A stretch of DNA of 64,000 bases from Pieris napi (GCF_905475465.1 NC_062244.1:5716501-5780500); one strand, 5' to 3'. Shown: positions 1 to 12,290, counted from the first letter of the stretch. Notes: generated by a model not told the origin, from the letters alone. Program-made: numbers and translations.

Positions 1-1083
1 GTTCACGGGTTGCATGCTGTGAAGTACGGGTAAGGTCGGATTCTAAAAATTAAAATTCAAGGTAAATATTTGAAAAAATGTGCTTATTAGACGGACTGTA
101 TCTTCTATAGTGAATTTCTTTAATACGTGATAAACATTTTTTTTTTTTTTGATACAATTAAAATTTTGGTAATCTCAGGATCTATTGAAACGATTTAAAA
201 AATTGTTTTATCAATAGACAACTACGTTATTTGTCATATATATTATTATTATATGTATTACCCTGAAACATTCGCGATAGTCGGATTTGCAAAGTAATTG
301 AACGGACCAAAAAGCGTTTCTTACGAACTTTGTACTATGACTTTCAGTTTATAGATATATATATATATATATATATATAGTTATTATTGATGATATGTAT
401 GTAATTAGATATTAATTTAAAATGTCGCTGTTAATCAGGCTTTACGGAGATGTAATCTGTGGTAGGTGACTACAAATACAACGCATTTAACTGATATTAA
501 AATATTATATTCATAACACACAAAGCAATAGATTGCGTCAATATGGCAACATTTCAAGCCAATTCCACTAACGGTAAGATTCATGGTCGAAATAATGCCT
601 AAAAAAGTCAGTATATGTCCAGTATATACATTGTATAAAAACAAGTTTTCCGCCCCGTATATCTGTCTGTTCGCGATAAACTCAAAAACTTATGCACGGA
701 ATTTGTTACATTTGTCAAAAATTCATGAGGAAGGTTTAGGTATATTATCAAGGTTTACGGATCACGGTTAACCACGTGAAGCCGGGGCGGGTCGCTAGAT
801 TGTTAATAATCATACTTCATTCATACACTATAGAACTGTTATTCTAATCTTAGGTGTTAGTTATCGTAAGAATAGTTTTTATGGCGTAACCTATGATTTG
901 TTTTACAACAAATACTGTGTATACTCTATTAAAGCAGACCGCACTACTTCGGACGCAGAGAGAATTGTATGGAAGAAAACATAAAATTATATGCATTTCA
1001 GCGAGTTTGACATTAATATAAAAGAGGTTTCATGGAGTTTACCCCGTATTAATTAGTACTGTAATATTGCATGATCAGCCTAC
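1..1083. other. Intron of Rga, no exon recognised
   Basis: This stretch lies downstream of the last Rga exon visible in the window and should be intronic. I searched the minus strand for the next CNOT2 exon and did not find it, so it must lie beyond the left edge. Contents are AT-rich DNA, a short TA dinucleotide run (about 356-379) and a GC-richer scrap near 775-800 that resembles the end of a degenerate mobile element. Confidence 0.5.
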
Positions 1084-2238
1084 CGTAGGGTTTAGAGCCC
1101 GGCGGTGGTGGCGCCGCAGCTGGCGCTTGGTCTCCTGCCCCTCGCGCTGTTAACGATGGAAACTCGCTGAGATCCAGCAGCGGCGGCGTCGACGTGTCAC
1201 CGCCTTCGCCAAACACCGAGTGGTAGTTGCTGCTATTGAACCGGGGAAGGCTCGCCATACTAGACTGAAAAAATTTAGATTCATATGCAGTGCTGGCATA
1301 TTAGGGTAAGATTCAGATATGAGATATAACACCAATTGTTATTTTGACTGACGAGTCAAGTAATAGTCTAAATCTCAACTCTAAAAATAATACTTAGTCC
1401 CGTAAACAGCCTTGCATAATTAGTATCAAAGTCTGCTAAAACTGTATACAATGCAAAAAACAAAAACATACATGAAAATTTATTCAGAATAAAGAACACA
1501 ACTGTGAATAAAAAGCCAATACGGCAACATATGTTTGACAAGAAAAGTTATGACCTAAAAATGTATTCATGAGTCTTAATATTCTCACCCAGCCAAAGCA
1601 CATAACATGTGCAAGTACAAGCATTTAAGTGTATTTGTTTCCCATTAATGCTACATAATGGTTTCTGTAAGTGGGCAGAGTTATTGTGACTGTTTTATTT
1701 ATTGTTTTTTCTTCATAGGTTTTTGCAATCCAAGAAAAATCAATTGTTCAGGTAATCATTCTTTTGTGCTTCTCAAAACAGTTTTTGTGTTGATTAGAAT
1801 GTCCAGACATAATGTGGTGACTAGTTACAAAATATTGAATTTGAAAATATTAATATAGCATTTAGATAACAATAAACATTATTTACACAATAAACCTTCT
1901 TAGATTAATTTAATATTTTAGTTATAACTTTTAAAGATGAATGAAAAATAAATAAACTGTCGTACCATAGAATTAGAATTTGCTTGTGAGAGTGGTGTTG
2001 GTATTGGCACTCTCCGATCAGCAAATGCTCGCTGTCCAAACAGTGTTGACCTTGATGCCATCGAAGGTGGTGCCCCACCAGGCATTGCTGTCCCACTGCT
2101 CCGGCCAGGAGACAGTGGGCCACCAAATGTTGGGGTCACATGTCCAGAGACACCACTAACTAAACCTGAACCTACGCGCCCACCAACGCCTCCGCTAACG
2201 AGGCTTCTAGGAGCTTGTTGATAATTCAAGTTTGCCAT
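1084..2238 (-). CDS. Rga: Regena/CNOT2, CCR4-NOT complex subunit (first two coding exons, partial)
   Basis: CNOT2 is a scaffold subunit of the CCR4-NOT deadenylase complex, which shortens mRNA poly(A) tails and controls transcription. Two coding exons are visible: 1966-2238 (91 codons from the ATG at 2238-2236) and 1084-1264. The first has a flexible Gly/Ser/Pro-rich N-terminus beginning MANLNYQQAPRSLV with a SGHVTPT motif, as in animal CNOT2. The second carries LLDLSEFPSLTAR, matching the conserved LDLSDFPAL segment, and ends at PY with a split Val codon, as expected for the family's PYVGMV. Donors (ATG|GTACGA, TACG|GTAGGC) and acceptors (TTTCAG) fit. Exon phases are 0, then 1. The C-terminal NOT-box domain, which carries the main function, is outside the window. 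The assignment rests on these two motifs and their order, so it is good but not absolute. Confidence 0.83.
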
Positions 2239-4310
2239 ACCCTGAAATTTTTGTTATTTTCATTAAAGAATGTATTTTATGGACTTAGAAAGAATAAAGG
2301 TCTACAGTTTGTGTCAACTACAATATTCATTATTCATTATATAAGGATATATATAGCATACAGTAGATAGTAGTTAGAACAAACTATTTCTATTGTTATG
2401 GTTAGCTCATTCCAGCATTTGTGTACACATAAATTTGTTGCAATTTGTTGCAATTTTTTGCATTTATTAATTTTTGGTATTAATATATATATAAGTTTAC
2501 AAATCTTTAAAAGTCAACTCATATCTAATATGATTTTGTGTATTTATTTATATCCCCTTCAGAACAGAATTTTAATATTTATTAATTTAATAAAAATGAC
2601 AGCAATTATTAATTTAGATAATTGTTGTTTAGGTTCCTAAATGCTGAAGTTAAACAAGATAACTTCAGGGTCTACTAATACAAAAACAGTATTTATTACA
2701 AAGTTACCACAACAGATGGTCATTAATATACTACATAATATGTTTCTTAGTGGTAATTTAATTTTGATGTCTTATTATCTCAAAATAATAACTACTTTCT
2801 TTAAACAATACTAAATGTGTTAATATGGAACAGGATTTTCTAGAGAGTACAAGATATAAAGTCAATGAACAATTATCTATACAAGCAATAAAGTTAATCT
2901 AAGCATGACAGTACTAACATTGCACTGAAAAATTTTGATTTTACTCCAACTTTAACTTATTGAATCGTCCAGGATTACTAATCATTTCCTTGATGTATAC
3001 TTTGTGCACCAAATCCTAGATGACAAAATCACATAATGTTAGCCTTTTTAAATATAGGATACAATTAATTTTACCATTTATATGTTTTGGAGAACCAACT
3101 TCAAATTGATAATGTAAATTATACCTTATGGATGTTTAATAATGCAGAAATAAATTGTCATTAAAAAAATATGTCAGGGGCAATTGGAATTAGAATTAAT
3201 AGAGTAAAATAGCAATAAAAATATAAAAGAAATGGCTAGGTTTGTGCACCCATGTATGCAGCCATAGAAAATGACATGTTTAAGAAATAAAGGTAATTGT
3301 TATCAAAAGTCAATAATAACAAATAGAGTTGGTATATATATATCAAGGTGGTTATTTATTCTCCTGTCAAATAATGGCGACCCTGGAAGACGTTCCAAAT
3401 TCAGTTTACTGTTCATTTAATAAATTGAATATTTACCTAATGTGTTAACGACAGTCCTTAATTATTATTCTAGTAACCGTATGGATGGTACATAATCATT
3501 TACACTTCGTGAAAATTAAGTTTTTCCACTTGAATGAAATAAACAAAAGTTTGTTGACTGTTCAATTTTTTACAATTTATAATTTTTTGCACTAACAAAG
3601 GCAATCCAAGGCTTTTTTTCCATGTAACACTGCTATAAAACACTGAAAACTTTATACATGTTTACGTTACTATTTATTATTTTAACAATTTCACTCTGGT
3701 TTGTCGAACGCCACATTACTCTAAACAACTGGCGGCCATATTGTTAGGCCGGATATTACGATTTCAGTCACTTATTTATCTCACATTTCTATTATAAAAG
3801 GTCTTGTTATAAAACAAATAAAATAATCCGCAGTAAAATTAATCGCAAATTTCTTTTTTTATTATTTTAGAGGTTTAATTCAATATTTCTAAAATAATTA
3901 TGAAAAACTGTAATTTAGGACGTCTATTGTCTATACGTAAGAAAGTTTAAATTTGTTACCATTTCTCAAGTCAAAATCAAAACGTCATTATGAAATTTTG
4001 GTCAAAATATGTATTTTAAATATTTTCAACATTCATAAACATATTGATAACAGTATTTAAATATATCTTGAACCTATGTTTTATTATGAAATAAAATTAT
4101 TCTTCTTAAAACATATGCTAATTGTATTAAAATTCATAATAAACTTTAGTCAGATATTTGAAACGGAATCAGAAAATATACATTAAACCTATACTGTGTA
4201 GGGGATTCCATAGAATAATAATTAGAATCATATTAAACTATGTTACAAGACTGTGTAAGTGAATAATGTAGGCAACAAAACACAAATTATTCCTTATGTA
4301 TTAACACAGA

Positions 4311-4330
4311 CTTACCTTCATAGTTTTACG
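4311..4330 (-). other. Candidate splice donor of an upstream Rga exon
   Basis: Read on the minus strand, this site is AACTATGAAG|GTAAGTCTG, a near-consensus donor, with the exon ending at 4316. It is the best partner I see for the acceptor in front of the first Rga coding exon. If used, the ATG just before the donor would join in frame (Met-Lys-Gly-Met), but the MANLNYQQ start in the next exon fits the family better. The exon's 5' end cannot be placed. Confidence 0.35.
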
Positions 4331-4798
4331 AATTTATAGTAATCCCGCAATGTTTTATCAACTATCAAAAACGTATAGTATCTACTTATTTTTAAAGTGA
4401 TAATATTAGTAAACAAATCAGTGTTTACGTCATATTAAGTAATTTACTATAAAATATACACGCTTCTCACTATCTTAGTTGAAAACCTTAAAATTAGAAG
4501 GTAGAATTAATGTCTGTCTACCCGCATTCTTTACAGATTTTTTTGATAATTTTAAGGAAATCAGAATAAGTTTTTTTATTACAACCTGTAAAATAATATA
4601 GTCAAATAAAAAGTTTCACAATCATTGTTTTTAAAAAAAGGATACCAAGTTCTAGTTATTTAGCGGATATTCGACAAAATATGGCAAGCCCTTCAAAGTC
4701 AGGGTGTTTTACTCCCCCTATTAATATGTAAAAATAATCAAGAATATAAATAAAAATTAAGAAACTAGAGTAATAATGAATAAATTATGAGGGATTAT

Positions 4799-4985
4799 AG
4801 ATGTTGGACGAGCAGTGAGACAGGGAGATCGTCTGTCATCAAAACTGTTTTCGGCGGTTTATAGCTGTTACATCTGAATCCCAAATTTGGGCTCCCACTA
4901 AAGCGCAGCATACAAAGCTACGTGTGTCTCAAAGAATGCATGCATAGATGATGATGCATGATATGGAAGAAAAGAATAGATTAAA
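4799..4985 (+). mobile_element. RTE-type LINE reverse-transcriptase fragment
   Basis: A short frame reads GRAVRQGDRLSSKLFSAVYS, which matches the conserved GVRQGD-x-x-SPKLF-x-A block of RTE-clade reverse transcriptases. A little downstream, in another frame, RVSQRMHA resembles the later VSQRAMER segment. The fragment is frameshifted, has stops and is far too short to be active. Confidence 0.6.
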
Positions 4986-5273
4986 TAAAGAATACATCAC
5001 TAAGAAAAACAACATTTTTTTTTAAATAGCTGTTTTAGTTTTATTTCACGAAAAGTGCCCGCGACCTCCCCGTTAAGTGCCTACTTCATAAATAAATAAT
5101 TACGCAGTTCGCTCGTTACGCAGATTGTAGAAAACTACCTTGATAGTTTATTTCCTTCATTGTACCTCACTTATAATCCAAGTAAATCATAACCATAACA
5201 TTATAGAGTTTGGGTACATCTTGCGACCTCTTTAAATAAAAGCAGGTAAGAAGGTTTCGGTGTATTTAAATAG

Positions 5274-6132
5274 TATAGTCCTTTTCATGAAAGAAGTCCC
5301 CCAGACGCGGCGCTGCAATCGCATGACGTAATGTTGCCATTTATGAGTAAAAAATTTACCTATTTTATTTACATTTAGCAGATGTAATTTATCAAATAAT
5401 ATTATTTTCTGCATACTTCGATGAAACAATATTTCTGTTATGTAAAAAGTATATTTTTATTTACTTAAATTAGCGGTGTTCTACCTACTTACAGGGAAAA
5501 GATGAGAAAATAGGGTAAAGAAAAGCAATACAATTTTTTATTCAGAGTTTTATTGCATAATTTGGGTTACAATTTTTTTCGAAGTACAAGCCGCTGTTAT
5601 ACCTTCGTTTGTAATTCTTGTTACAGTTTTCTCTGACACACCTGCAAATTAATTATGAACAATTAAAAATAATAGTAACTTTCAGTTTATAATGCTTATG
5701 TAATATGTAATATATGTTTTAATTTCAGTTACCTAGTTTCATCACGTTATGTATTTATTCAATTTTGTCGCAAAAACGAATTTATACCTTAAAAGTCCCA
5801 TCAATACAGCAAAAAATTATTAAATAGCAACTCTAAAAAGTACCTGTTATGGCGGCAACTCTCTTCCGAACATTGTTTAGTGGTATTAAAACACCTTGAT
5901 TCTTATGTTCCGCTTCACAGAACTCTTTCACCTTTAATATCATTTCTCGAGCCGAACTTTTTACAACTTTTGGCATTGTAATAAATCTTTAAAATGCACT
6001 AAGCTAGTTAAAAATTCACAAAAATATACCACAACAAACGAACTTGATAACATCGACGAATGACAACATTGCCGACCTGTCAAATTTAGTTCCAAAAATC
6101 ACCGCGGGACTTCTTTCATGAAAAGCACTATA
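5274..6132. mobile_element. Tc1/mariner-type element with 27-bp TIRs, internally reduced
   Basis: The ends are a 27-bp inverted repeat with one mismatch: 5274-5300 against 6106-6132, core cttttcatgaaagaagtccc. The outermost TA on both sides fits a TA target site. The ~859-bp unit holds one two-exon ORF on the minus strand that encodes only the N-terminal DNA-binding region of a transposase. The DDE catalytic domain is missing. It sits between Rga and Vha26, upstream of both. Family placement rests on the TA flanks and on protein similarity as I recall it. Confidence 0.72.
5550..5976 (-). CDS. Solo transposase N-terminal DNA-binding domain (two exons, 74 aa)
   Basis: Exons 5844-5976 and 5641-5550 join in phase (G|GT) across a short GT-AG intron with a GTACTT donor and TTTGCAG-like acceptor. 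The 74-residue product starts MPKVVKSSSAREMILKVKEF and continues with a VSEKTVTRITNEG stretch. This resembles the helix-turn-helix N-terminus of the Tc1/IS630-type DDE_3 transposases common in Lepidoptera. It then ends at TAA, overlapping an AATAAA, where a full transposase would carry several hundred more residues including the DDE triad. The frame has no stops. It could be a fossil left by internal deletion, or an expressed DNA-binding peptide able to occupy transposon ends. Expression is unknown. Confidence 0.55.
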
Positions 6133-6382
6133 TTTCGTTAATTTATGATAAAACCCCACAGAGCTAATTAGACAATAACGACTTTTATCAGAGACAATAA
6201 TTGTCTATGAAAAGTCATACGGAAAATTTATTGAATTAAGTGGTAACACCGAGATCATATGATATTTCAATGGAGAAGCACGTCTGATAGGCGTCGACAT
6301 ATATCTCTAGCCAGTGTTTAATTTTCTGGCTCAATATCGGCGGTTTTACGTGTCATTGGTGTTAAAAATATAACTTTCAGCC
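6133..6382. promoter_or_regulatory. Presumed promoter and 5'UTR of Vha26
   Basis: The stretch between the Tc1-type element and the Vha26 start codon becomes GC-richer close to the ATG and has no TATA box at the expected place. This is typical of housekeeping genes. A TTTCAG directly before CCATGG could alternatively be an acceptor after a 5'UTR intron. The start site is not resolved. Confidence 0.4.
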
Positions 6383-8762
6383 ATGGCGCTCAGCGATGCA
6401 GATGTTCAAAAACAGGTATTTACATAAATTCGGCTACAATCATTTCCTTACACGTTCCAAATGTAATGAGTTTGTCAAGATGATTGATCCAAGACTAGAA
6501 CCAAAGGCGATGTCATATATTGATTGTTATAATTAACGAGAGGCTATGCATTTTTATGTATTTTGGCATGAACATGCTGATTTTGTCTTGAGTCTTTGTA
6601 TCCATATTTCCGTAAAATATGTCAAGTTCTGAAGTTTGAGTAACCATGGGTCCTCTTTTACCAGATCAAGCACATGATGGCCTTCATCGAACAAGAGGCC
6701 AATGAAAAGGCCGAAGAAATCGATGCTAAGGCCGAGGAGGAGTTCAACATTGAAAAGGGCCGTTTGGTCCAACAGCAAAGGTTGAAGATCATGGAATACT
6801 ATGAGAAGAAGGAGAAACAAGTTGAACTCCAAAAGAAAATGTAGGTGTGATTTTATTGTCAATGTTTAGTGAGCAAACCATACTCAGCTTTACAAAAATT
6901 AAACATACAACATATTACATGTTTCCACAATCACTTGAACTTTTGTTCAAATTTTGATTGTTGGAAACCTTAAATGTTTCCACATAACTTAAATTAAGTA
7001 ATAATTTATAAATATAGATTAATACTTGTAGGGTAGAAATTAATGTCCTTAAAGATCATATGACCATTGAATTTGTAGTAAGTATAAAGCAGTATATAAA
7101 ATTCTTTACTTTTAAGTAATACATTGTAACTTTTATAATTTATGTATTAACATTTGCAGCTTAGGAATTATTTGGAAACATTATTTTAATTAAGTATATG
7201 AATATTACTTTGTAGAAATAACATGAACTTTATATCAAACAAAACAGCTGCAGTTACAATTTAGCAAAATGTTTTGTTTAAGAAAAAAATTGTTTGATAC
7301 ATTTTGCAAATATTTTGATTCTTTGTTTAGGATCTGTAACTTTAACTGTAAATCACTATTTTATTGTAGATATGATTGTTCTACAGTAATTTTAAACTGG
7401 TTTTTCCTTATATACATATATATTAAAATTCTACACTACCATTCTATATGATTGTATCAATTTAATATTTTTGATAACATATTTAAATTATAATAGTTAT
7501 AGTTCATTCCATGTAAGCTTTAATATTGTGGGTTGAAATCCTGGCTAAACCATTATGGTTCCAGGTCTGTAGGTACAGTAGGCAATATCCTTAAAAATTA
7601 TCTAATAGACAGAAATAAAGATTCTTCTATGTTGGGGGTTCACACAACTTTAATATTACGTAGTATGAATTATTTTAAACATTTTAAAATATAGAGTTCT
7701 ATATTGCATATTGAAATTTAAAAAAAATATGGCTATTAAATTATGTATTATTTTACCTACACAGCCAGTCATCAAACATGCTGAACCAAGCTCGTCTGAA
7801 GGTACTTAAAATACGTGAAGACCATGTACGCAGTGTACTGGACGAGGCCCGCAAACGCCTGGCTGAAGTTCCCAATGACACCAAGCTGTACTCAGACCTT
7901 CTTGTCACACTCATGGTTCAGGCTCTATTCCAAGTAAGAAAAAAATATTGACATAAAATGGGGTCAATAAATTTATTTATAAGAAAGTTATATTAGTTTT
8001 GTTGTTCTTATTTATACTTTCACTGATTTCAAAATAGGTATTGAATTGCATATAATGAGCAATACTATACAAAAGGTTTAACAGGTCATTTGTTGCTTTT
8101 AAGTATAAGTTAAAAAAAAAATATATGAGTAGGATTTTTAAACGTGATTGTTGTTTTTATAAATGAAATTTCTTTTTCCAGCTTGTTGAACCAGCCGTGA
8201 CTATCCGTGTAAGACAAGCAGACAAGGCCCTTGTAGAATCCCTCTTTGCCAAAGCCCAGCAGGACTACAAGGAAAAAATCAAGAAGGATGTACAGTTGAA
8301 GCTTGATGCAGACAACTTCCTATCACCTGACACCTGTGGTGGAATTGAACTTATTGCTGCTAAGGGTCGCATCAAGGTATGTGTATAAATTCTTACTTTA
8401 TTTATCTAAGTAATTATGGTTTATGCTAGTTACATATCAACAATAAAAAAAACATGTTGATTATAAAATAGGAGTTTAAATGAGCCTATTCCCAAGCTCC
8501 AAATTTTTTTTCTATTTTTTTAATTAAATAGATAGATGTCAATTAATATAATAAAAAAATAATTTGCTTTATTGCTTAAACAATATTTCTATTTAGGGGT
8601 GAATGAATGCTAAGTTTTTTTGAACACTTTATTGGAATTGTAATAAAATTTTAGATTTCCAACACTTTGGAGTCCCGGATGGAGCTGATCGCTCAGCAGC
8701 TGCTGCCGGAGATCCGTACCGCTCTGTTCGGACGCAACCCTAACCGTAAATTCTCCGACTAG
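6383..8762 (+). CDS. Vha26: V-type proton ATPase subunit E (complete, 5 exons)
   Basis: Subunit E is a peripheral-stalk protein of the V-ATPase. It pairs with subunit G to hold the V1 catalytic head against rotation on endomembranes and in ion-transporting epithelia such as caterpillar midgut. Coding exons are 6383-6415, 6665-6840, 7765-7933, 8182-8376 and 8655-8762, with phases that close exactly to 226 aa, the usual family length. It starts [20 protein letters not shown]; residues 12-110 form a charged coiled coil, with KIQSSNMLNQARLKVLKIRE at the second junction. The C-terminal half holds the TCGGIELIAAKGRIK block conserved in all subunit E proteins, and it ends NRKFSD. All introns are GT-AG. 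Nothing is broken, so it is expected to be functional. The neighbours, Rga and a PUDP-like gene, are unrelated in function. Confidence 0.97.
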
Positions 8763-9466
8763 ATTATTACCCTATATTTGTTACTACTAACATTTAAACT
8801 TTCTTATTAGTACTAAATAAGTGTTTTATTTTGCCTAAATAATAATTATATATTTTAACATGTAATGCCGTTTAGAATATCTTGAATAATTAGTCATCAG
8901 AAATGTTAATCAGATCATGTAAAGCTGGAACCTGGTTTTACAGTGAGTGCATTAGTTTCGCCGAAATATTTTACTAACAATTCATTCGAATAGCCCATTT
9001 ATATTAGAGGATGTAGTTTATAGGATTTTGGAAACGTTTAATGTTGCTATAGATCATGTATGGAATTTATCAAATGTCTAACCAATTTCAGTATTAAGGC
9101 ACAAGTTACGGGATGCCTTCCTCAGAGGATGGTCTCTACCTGTTTTCATTAACCTGAACTCATCTTCTAGGGAATAAATAATGACTGTAAGAATGAGGTA
9201 TGACGGCAGCATCCTATGCTATGTCCACTTAAATCTAGATTTAACTGGGCGCAGTGTAGTGTCATAAATCATTCTTGCAGTACAATACATTCCTTCCTGG
9301 TAATCTTCGTTTTTGGCTTGCTTAAATGAGCACTATAGCTCATAATTTAAGATATGTATGTTTCGATTATGGCACTGTTAAAATTCTTATGTAAATATAT
9401 AGATGTGTTTAAAGAAGTGTTTTATTTATATTTTATATCATAAGGTGTGACGTTATTACCTACTTA
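8763..9466 (+). other. Vha26 3'UTR and intergenic DNA
   Basis: The 3'UTR starts here. There is no single canonical AATAAA just after the stop, and the transcript may run several hundred bases. No ORF or recognisable repeat stands out before the Harbinger element begins. Confidence 0.4.
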
Positions 9467-9836
9467 CGGCCAAAACCAATACGCAATCTCAATCCAATTT
9501 TAGCTGTCATAGACTGACAATTCAATCCATTTCTAAAGAAAAGCATGCCAATATTCAATACATGGACTGAGATACCAATCTAATTATTCAACCAATCGTT
9601 CAGAGGGCGGATAAGAGATTGAAGATTGCCCTCTGTATGAAAATGAATGTTTACTCATGCCAACAACCTATCTGTCCATTTTGACAGTTGCTCGATTGGC
9701 CAAATCAATCTCGGATTGCTATCGGTGAAACTCGTATGATTTGGGTTTGGGATTGCGACCTAACTTAATATTCATTGGGAAAATTTATTCATCTTCGTCA
9801 TCTTCCAGTTCTAGTGATAGTGATTTTGAAGTTTAA

Positions 9837-10466
9837 ATGCAATTATCCGATTGGGATAGTAATTCTGAAGCTGGAAGAAGACAACGTACTTCTGTGCGAA
9901 GACATAAGAAAACAAGAATTAATTATATCCAGAGCCTGAATGACGCCGAATTCACATTTAGATTTAGGTTAACAAAAGAAGCTTTGGAGACACTTTTACA
10001 CAAAGTGATGTCTATCATATATGACTTCTTGCAGGTTTCATCTTTTTATCAACTTTTGTAATTTTTTTTTAAATATTAGCTACAACCAAAAATATTTGTT
10101 ACTATAGATACTACCTACTAACACCACTTCAAAACCTCAAGACTCCAGCAGAACATCTTTATAACGAATCTCAAATACGAAGCAGAAATGTGGTGGAAAG
10201 GACATAATATGGTGTTTGGAAAAAATCGGTTCCCCAAAATCGGTTTGTCAAAAAAGGTTTTGCTTCAAGTATCTCGTGTACAAGCCGTGATAGTGGCATG
10301 TGCAGTGTTGCACAATATTGCTATTGATATGCGAGATGAACATTTTGAACTACTGCAACAAGTAGATGAACCAGCTGATGATATTGATCAAAGCGCAATT
10401 GACAACGTGGGAAATGCAAGTGTGCGAAGTAATCTTATAAGTGATTATTTTGCTTTATTACTATAA
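9837..10466 (+). pseudogene. HARBI1-like Harbinger transposase remnant
   Basis: The N-terminal part reads through RINYIQSLNDAEFTFRFRLT, typical of the start of HARBI1-family nucleases, and then breaks off. After a gap, a frame contains YNESQIRSRNVVERT, followed by a frame change around a YGVWKK motif, and then the C-terminal signature VQAVIVACAVLHNIAIDMRD. The central part that should hold the catalytic acidic residues is deleted, and there are frameshifts and stops, including one just before the ATG. It cannot encode an active transposase. Confidence 0.82.
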
Positions 10467-10689
10467 TATTTTATAAATTACAACATTTTTGAGATAAATT
10501 AAATAATTTATTTAAATAAAAATACAAATTTTTAATACAATACATCCTCGCTCCAGGCACAAAATCTATTATTTTTCTAATTTATTTAACAATATATTTT
10601 TTTCTATGGCCCATAATTCTCTTTTATGCTCTCTTTCTTCCTCTTCAAATGCCCATTGCTTTCTCTTATTTAGATGCTCTTCCTTTCAA

Positions 10690-11043
10690 TTGACTTTCAT
10701 TTCCTTCGACAGACAACAATATCATGTCTTTGACTTTTTCCTCGATAGGGGGTAAGAGGAGTAGCAGCACTAGGGCCACCTCCTGTACGATATGTTTCAG
10801 CATGTATCAAGGCAGACTTTTTTCTTGTAGCCCTCTTTAAGCTTTAGCACTGCGAAAGTTTACCCCACTTGTGCTATTAAACAGCGCCTCCAGCGTCTTC
10901 CAGCACCGCTCTTTCTCCTGCCAGGTGACTGAGTCACTCTTTTTATTTTCTAATATATTTTTATGGTCAGCAACAAGCGAAGTTAGAAGGTCAACTTCTT
11001 CCCGGCTGAAATTGACGCTTCTTTCACGTTTTTGCGTAGACAT
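10690..11043 (-). pseudogene. Myb/SANT-like Harbinger accessory protein remnant
   Basis: The ATG at 11043 opens 68 codons, MSTQKRERSVNFSREEVDLL through WQEKERCWKTLEALFNS. This is a Myb/SANT-like trihelix domain with the spaced Trp residues seen in PIF/Harbinger accessory DNA-binding proteins. A stop interrupts it at 10837, but similarity continues downstream in a basic stretch (RATRKKSALIHAETYRTGGG). It is the partner gene of the transposase on the opposite strand, which supports the Harbinger call. Confidence 0.72.
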
Positions 11044-11269
11044 TTTTTACAGCAAACTTTTGGTATGCTTGAACACAACATATTGCATTGAACGAAACGC
11101 GGTCGAGAGGCAAGGATCACGCAAAAGATTGCTGTCAATCTTTTGTCAAATAAACAATCGGATAGCAGAAATGTTTATTGGCATGCAGATTGGAGATCGG
11201 TCTTTAGATAATCAGTCTAAGATTGGTTATAATCATAGATTGATGATACATTATTAATTTTGGCCGTTA

Positions 11270-11879
11270 AACTATGACAAAATAAGCGATTCTGAAAAAG
11301 TTTTGTTGAAATATTTTTGGATCGAAATGTCACCGTCATATGTTCATAAATTAATAAGATCTAAGAGAAAAGTCTTATATACATAGTTAAAACAGTATTA
11401 TTTTTAAGTTTATTGCAATATTATTATTTTTTAAATCGACGAAAAAGCAAGATGACAGACCCTTCTAACTTTGAAGATTCGAGTTTATAATTTACTATGG
11501 ATCAACGTATTAAAGGACCATTGAAGAGTTTACAGCCTTGCACAAGCTAGGTTTAATAATATTCAATTAATTAGGTATCTGTCTAGATAGTACCTAGAAC
11601 AAAAACAATAAAACACTATTCCTTAAAATCTCATATTTTATTATCGGGATTTCGCCCATGTTTATTTCATATAATATCGATCCTACTTTCTACTATGTTA
11701 TTGTGCTATCGAAATAAGAGTAATCTCTTCATATTAGGCATAAAGCTGCTACATCCACATCTTCCGTGCAGATTCTCTCGTTGGATTGGTTGTTATATAG
11801 CCTAGCTAAACCCTTTTATTTGAAAATGTCCATGTTGGCAAATGGCAGTATGGTGGACTCAGTTTCCGCACTTAGACTC
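11270..11879. other. Intergenic DNA, nothing recognised
   Basis: AT-rich stretch between the Harbinger element and a LINE fragment. I see no ORF, RNA gene or clear repeat. Confidence 0.5.
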
Positions 11880-12290
11880 GTACTCGGTCCGTTGTGCTTA
11901 AAGTCCTGGCTAACTAAGCCAGCCTAGCTCCTTCCAGAAGCACAGAAGTCTCCTGGCAGGCTTCACGGAGTGACCTCACTACTCCGAGGATTTCTGCACG
12001 TTGTTTAGCTACAGCCTCGCATTCCAGGACTACGTGGGTGACTGATTCCTCTGCGCTGAAACAGCCTCTGCACATGGGGCTGTCTGTGGCGCATGGGGCG
12101 AAAAGATGTTTATTAAAGAGAGAATGGCCCGTAATTGTCCCTATCAGTTTTGAGATTAGTTCTGTTTAGGCTTAGAAGTCGCTTTGTCATTTGCGGGTTA
12201 ACCCGTTAACTACTGGCAGTGCCATTTGAGACTGCAGTACGCGCTTTGCGACGTTGATGTTGGAGTTCTGCGGATCTTTCGCCATGTTGG
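11880..12290 (-). mobile_element. Jockey-type LINE 3' coding fragment (zinc-knuckle region)
   Basis: Read on the minus strand, the frame gives TITGHSLFNKHLFAPCATDS followed by PMCRGCFSAEESVTHVVLEC. This matches the end of ORF2 in Jockey-type LINEs, where a TGH-x8-HL block precedes a CxxC...HxxxxC knuckle after the RNase H-like region. A frameshift lies upstream of the TGH motif. It is an inert fragment with no 5' part. Confidence 0.75.

Larger units (their letters stand above)
2242..5273. other. 5' region of Rga and intergenic DNA
   Basis: No protein-coding exon is recognised here. On the minus strand the first Rga coding exon is preceded by a good acceptor at 2242-2244, so a non-coding first exon is expected upstream. 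The clearest candidate donor is at 4310-4320. The rest is AT-rich DNA with an RTE-type LINE scrap at about 4799-4985. Confidence 0.5.
9467..11266. mobile_element. Degenerate PIF/Harbinger transposon with TTA target duplication
   Basis: The ends are CGGCCAAAA at 9467 and TTTTGGCCG ending at 11266, each flanked by TTA (9464-9466 and 11267-11269), the target site typical of PIF/Harbinger. The two genes expected of this superfamily are both present as remnants in convergent orientation: a HARBI1-like transposase on the plus strand and a Myb/SANT-like protein on the minus strand. The unit is 1.8 kb and non-autonomous. Boundaries, superfamily and gene arrangement agree with each other. Confidence 0.88.

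Noticed and set aside
6554..6862. 102-codon minus-strand ORF
   Set aside because: It is the antisense shadow of Vha26 exon 2, whose plus-strand frame and splice sites fit a conserved protein exactly.
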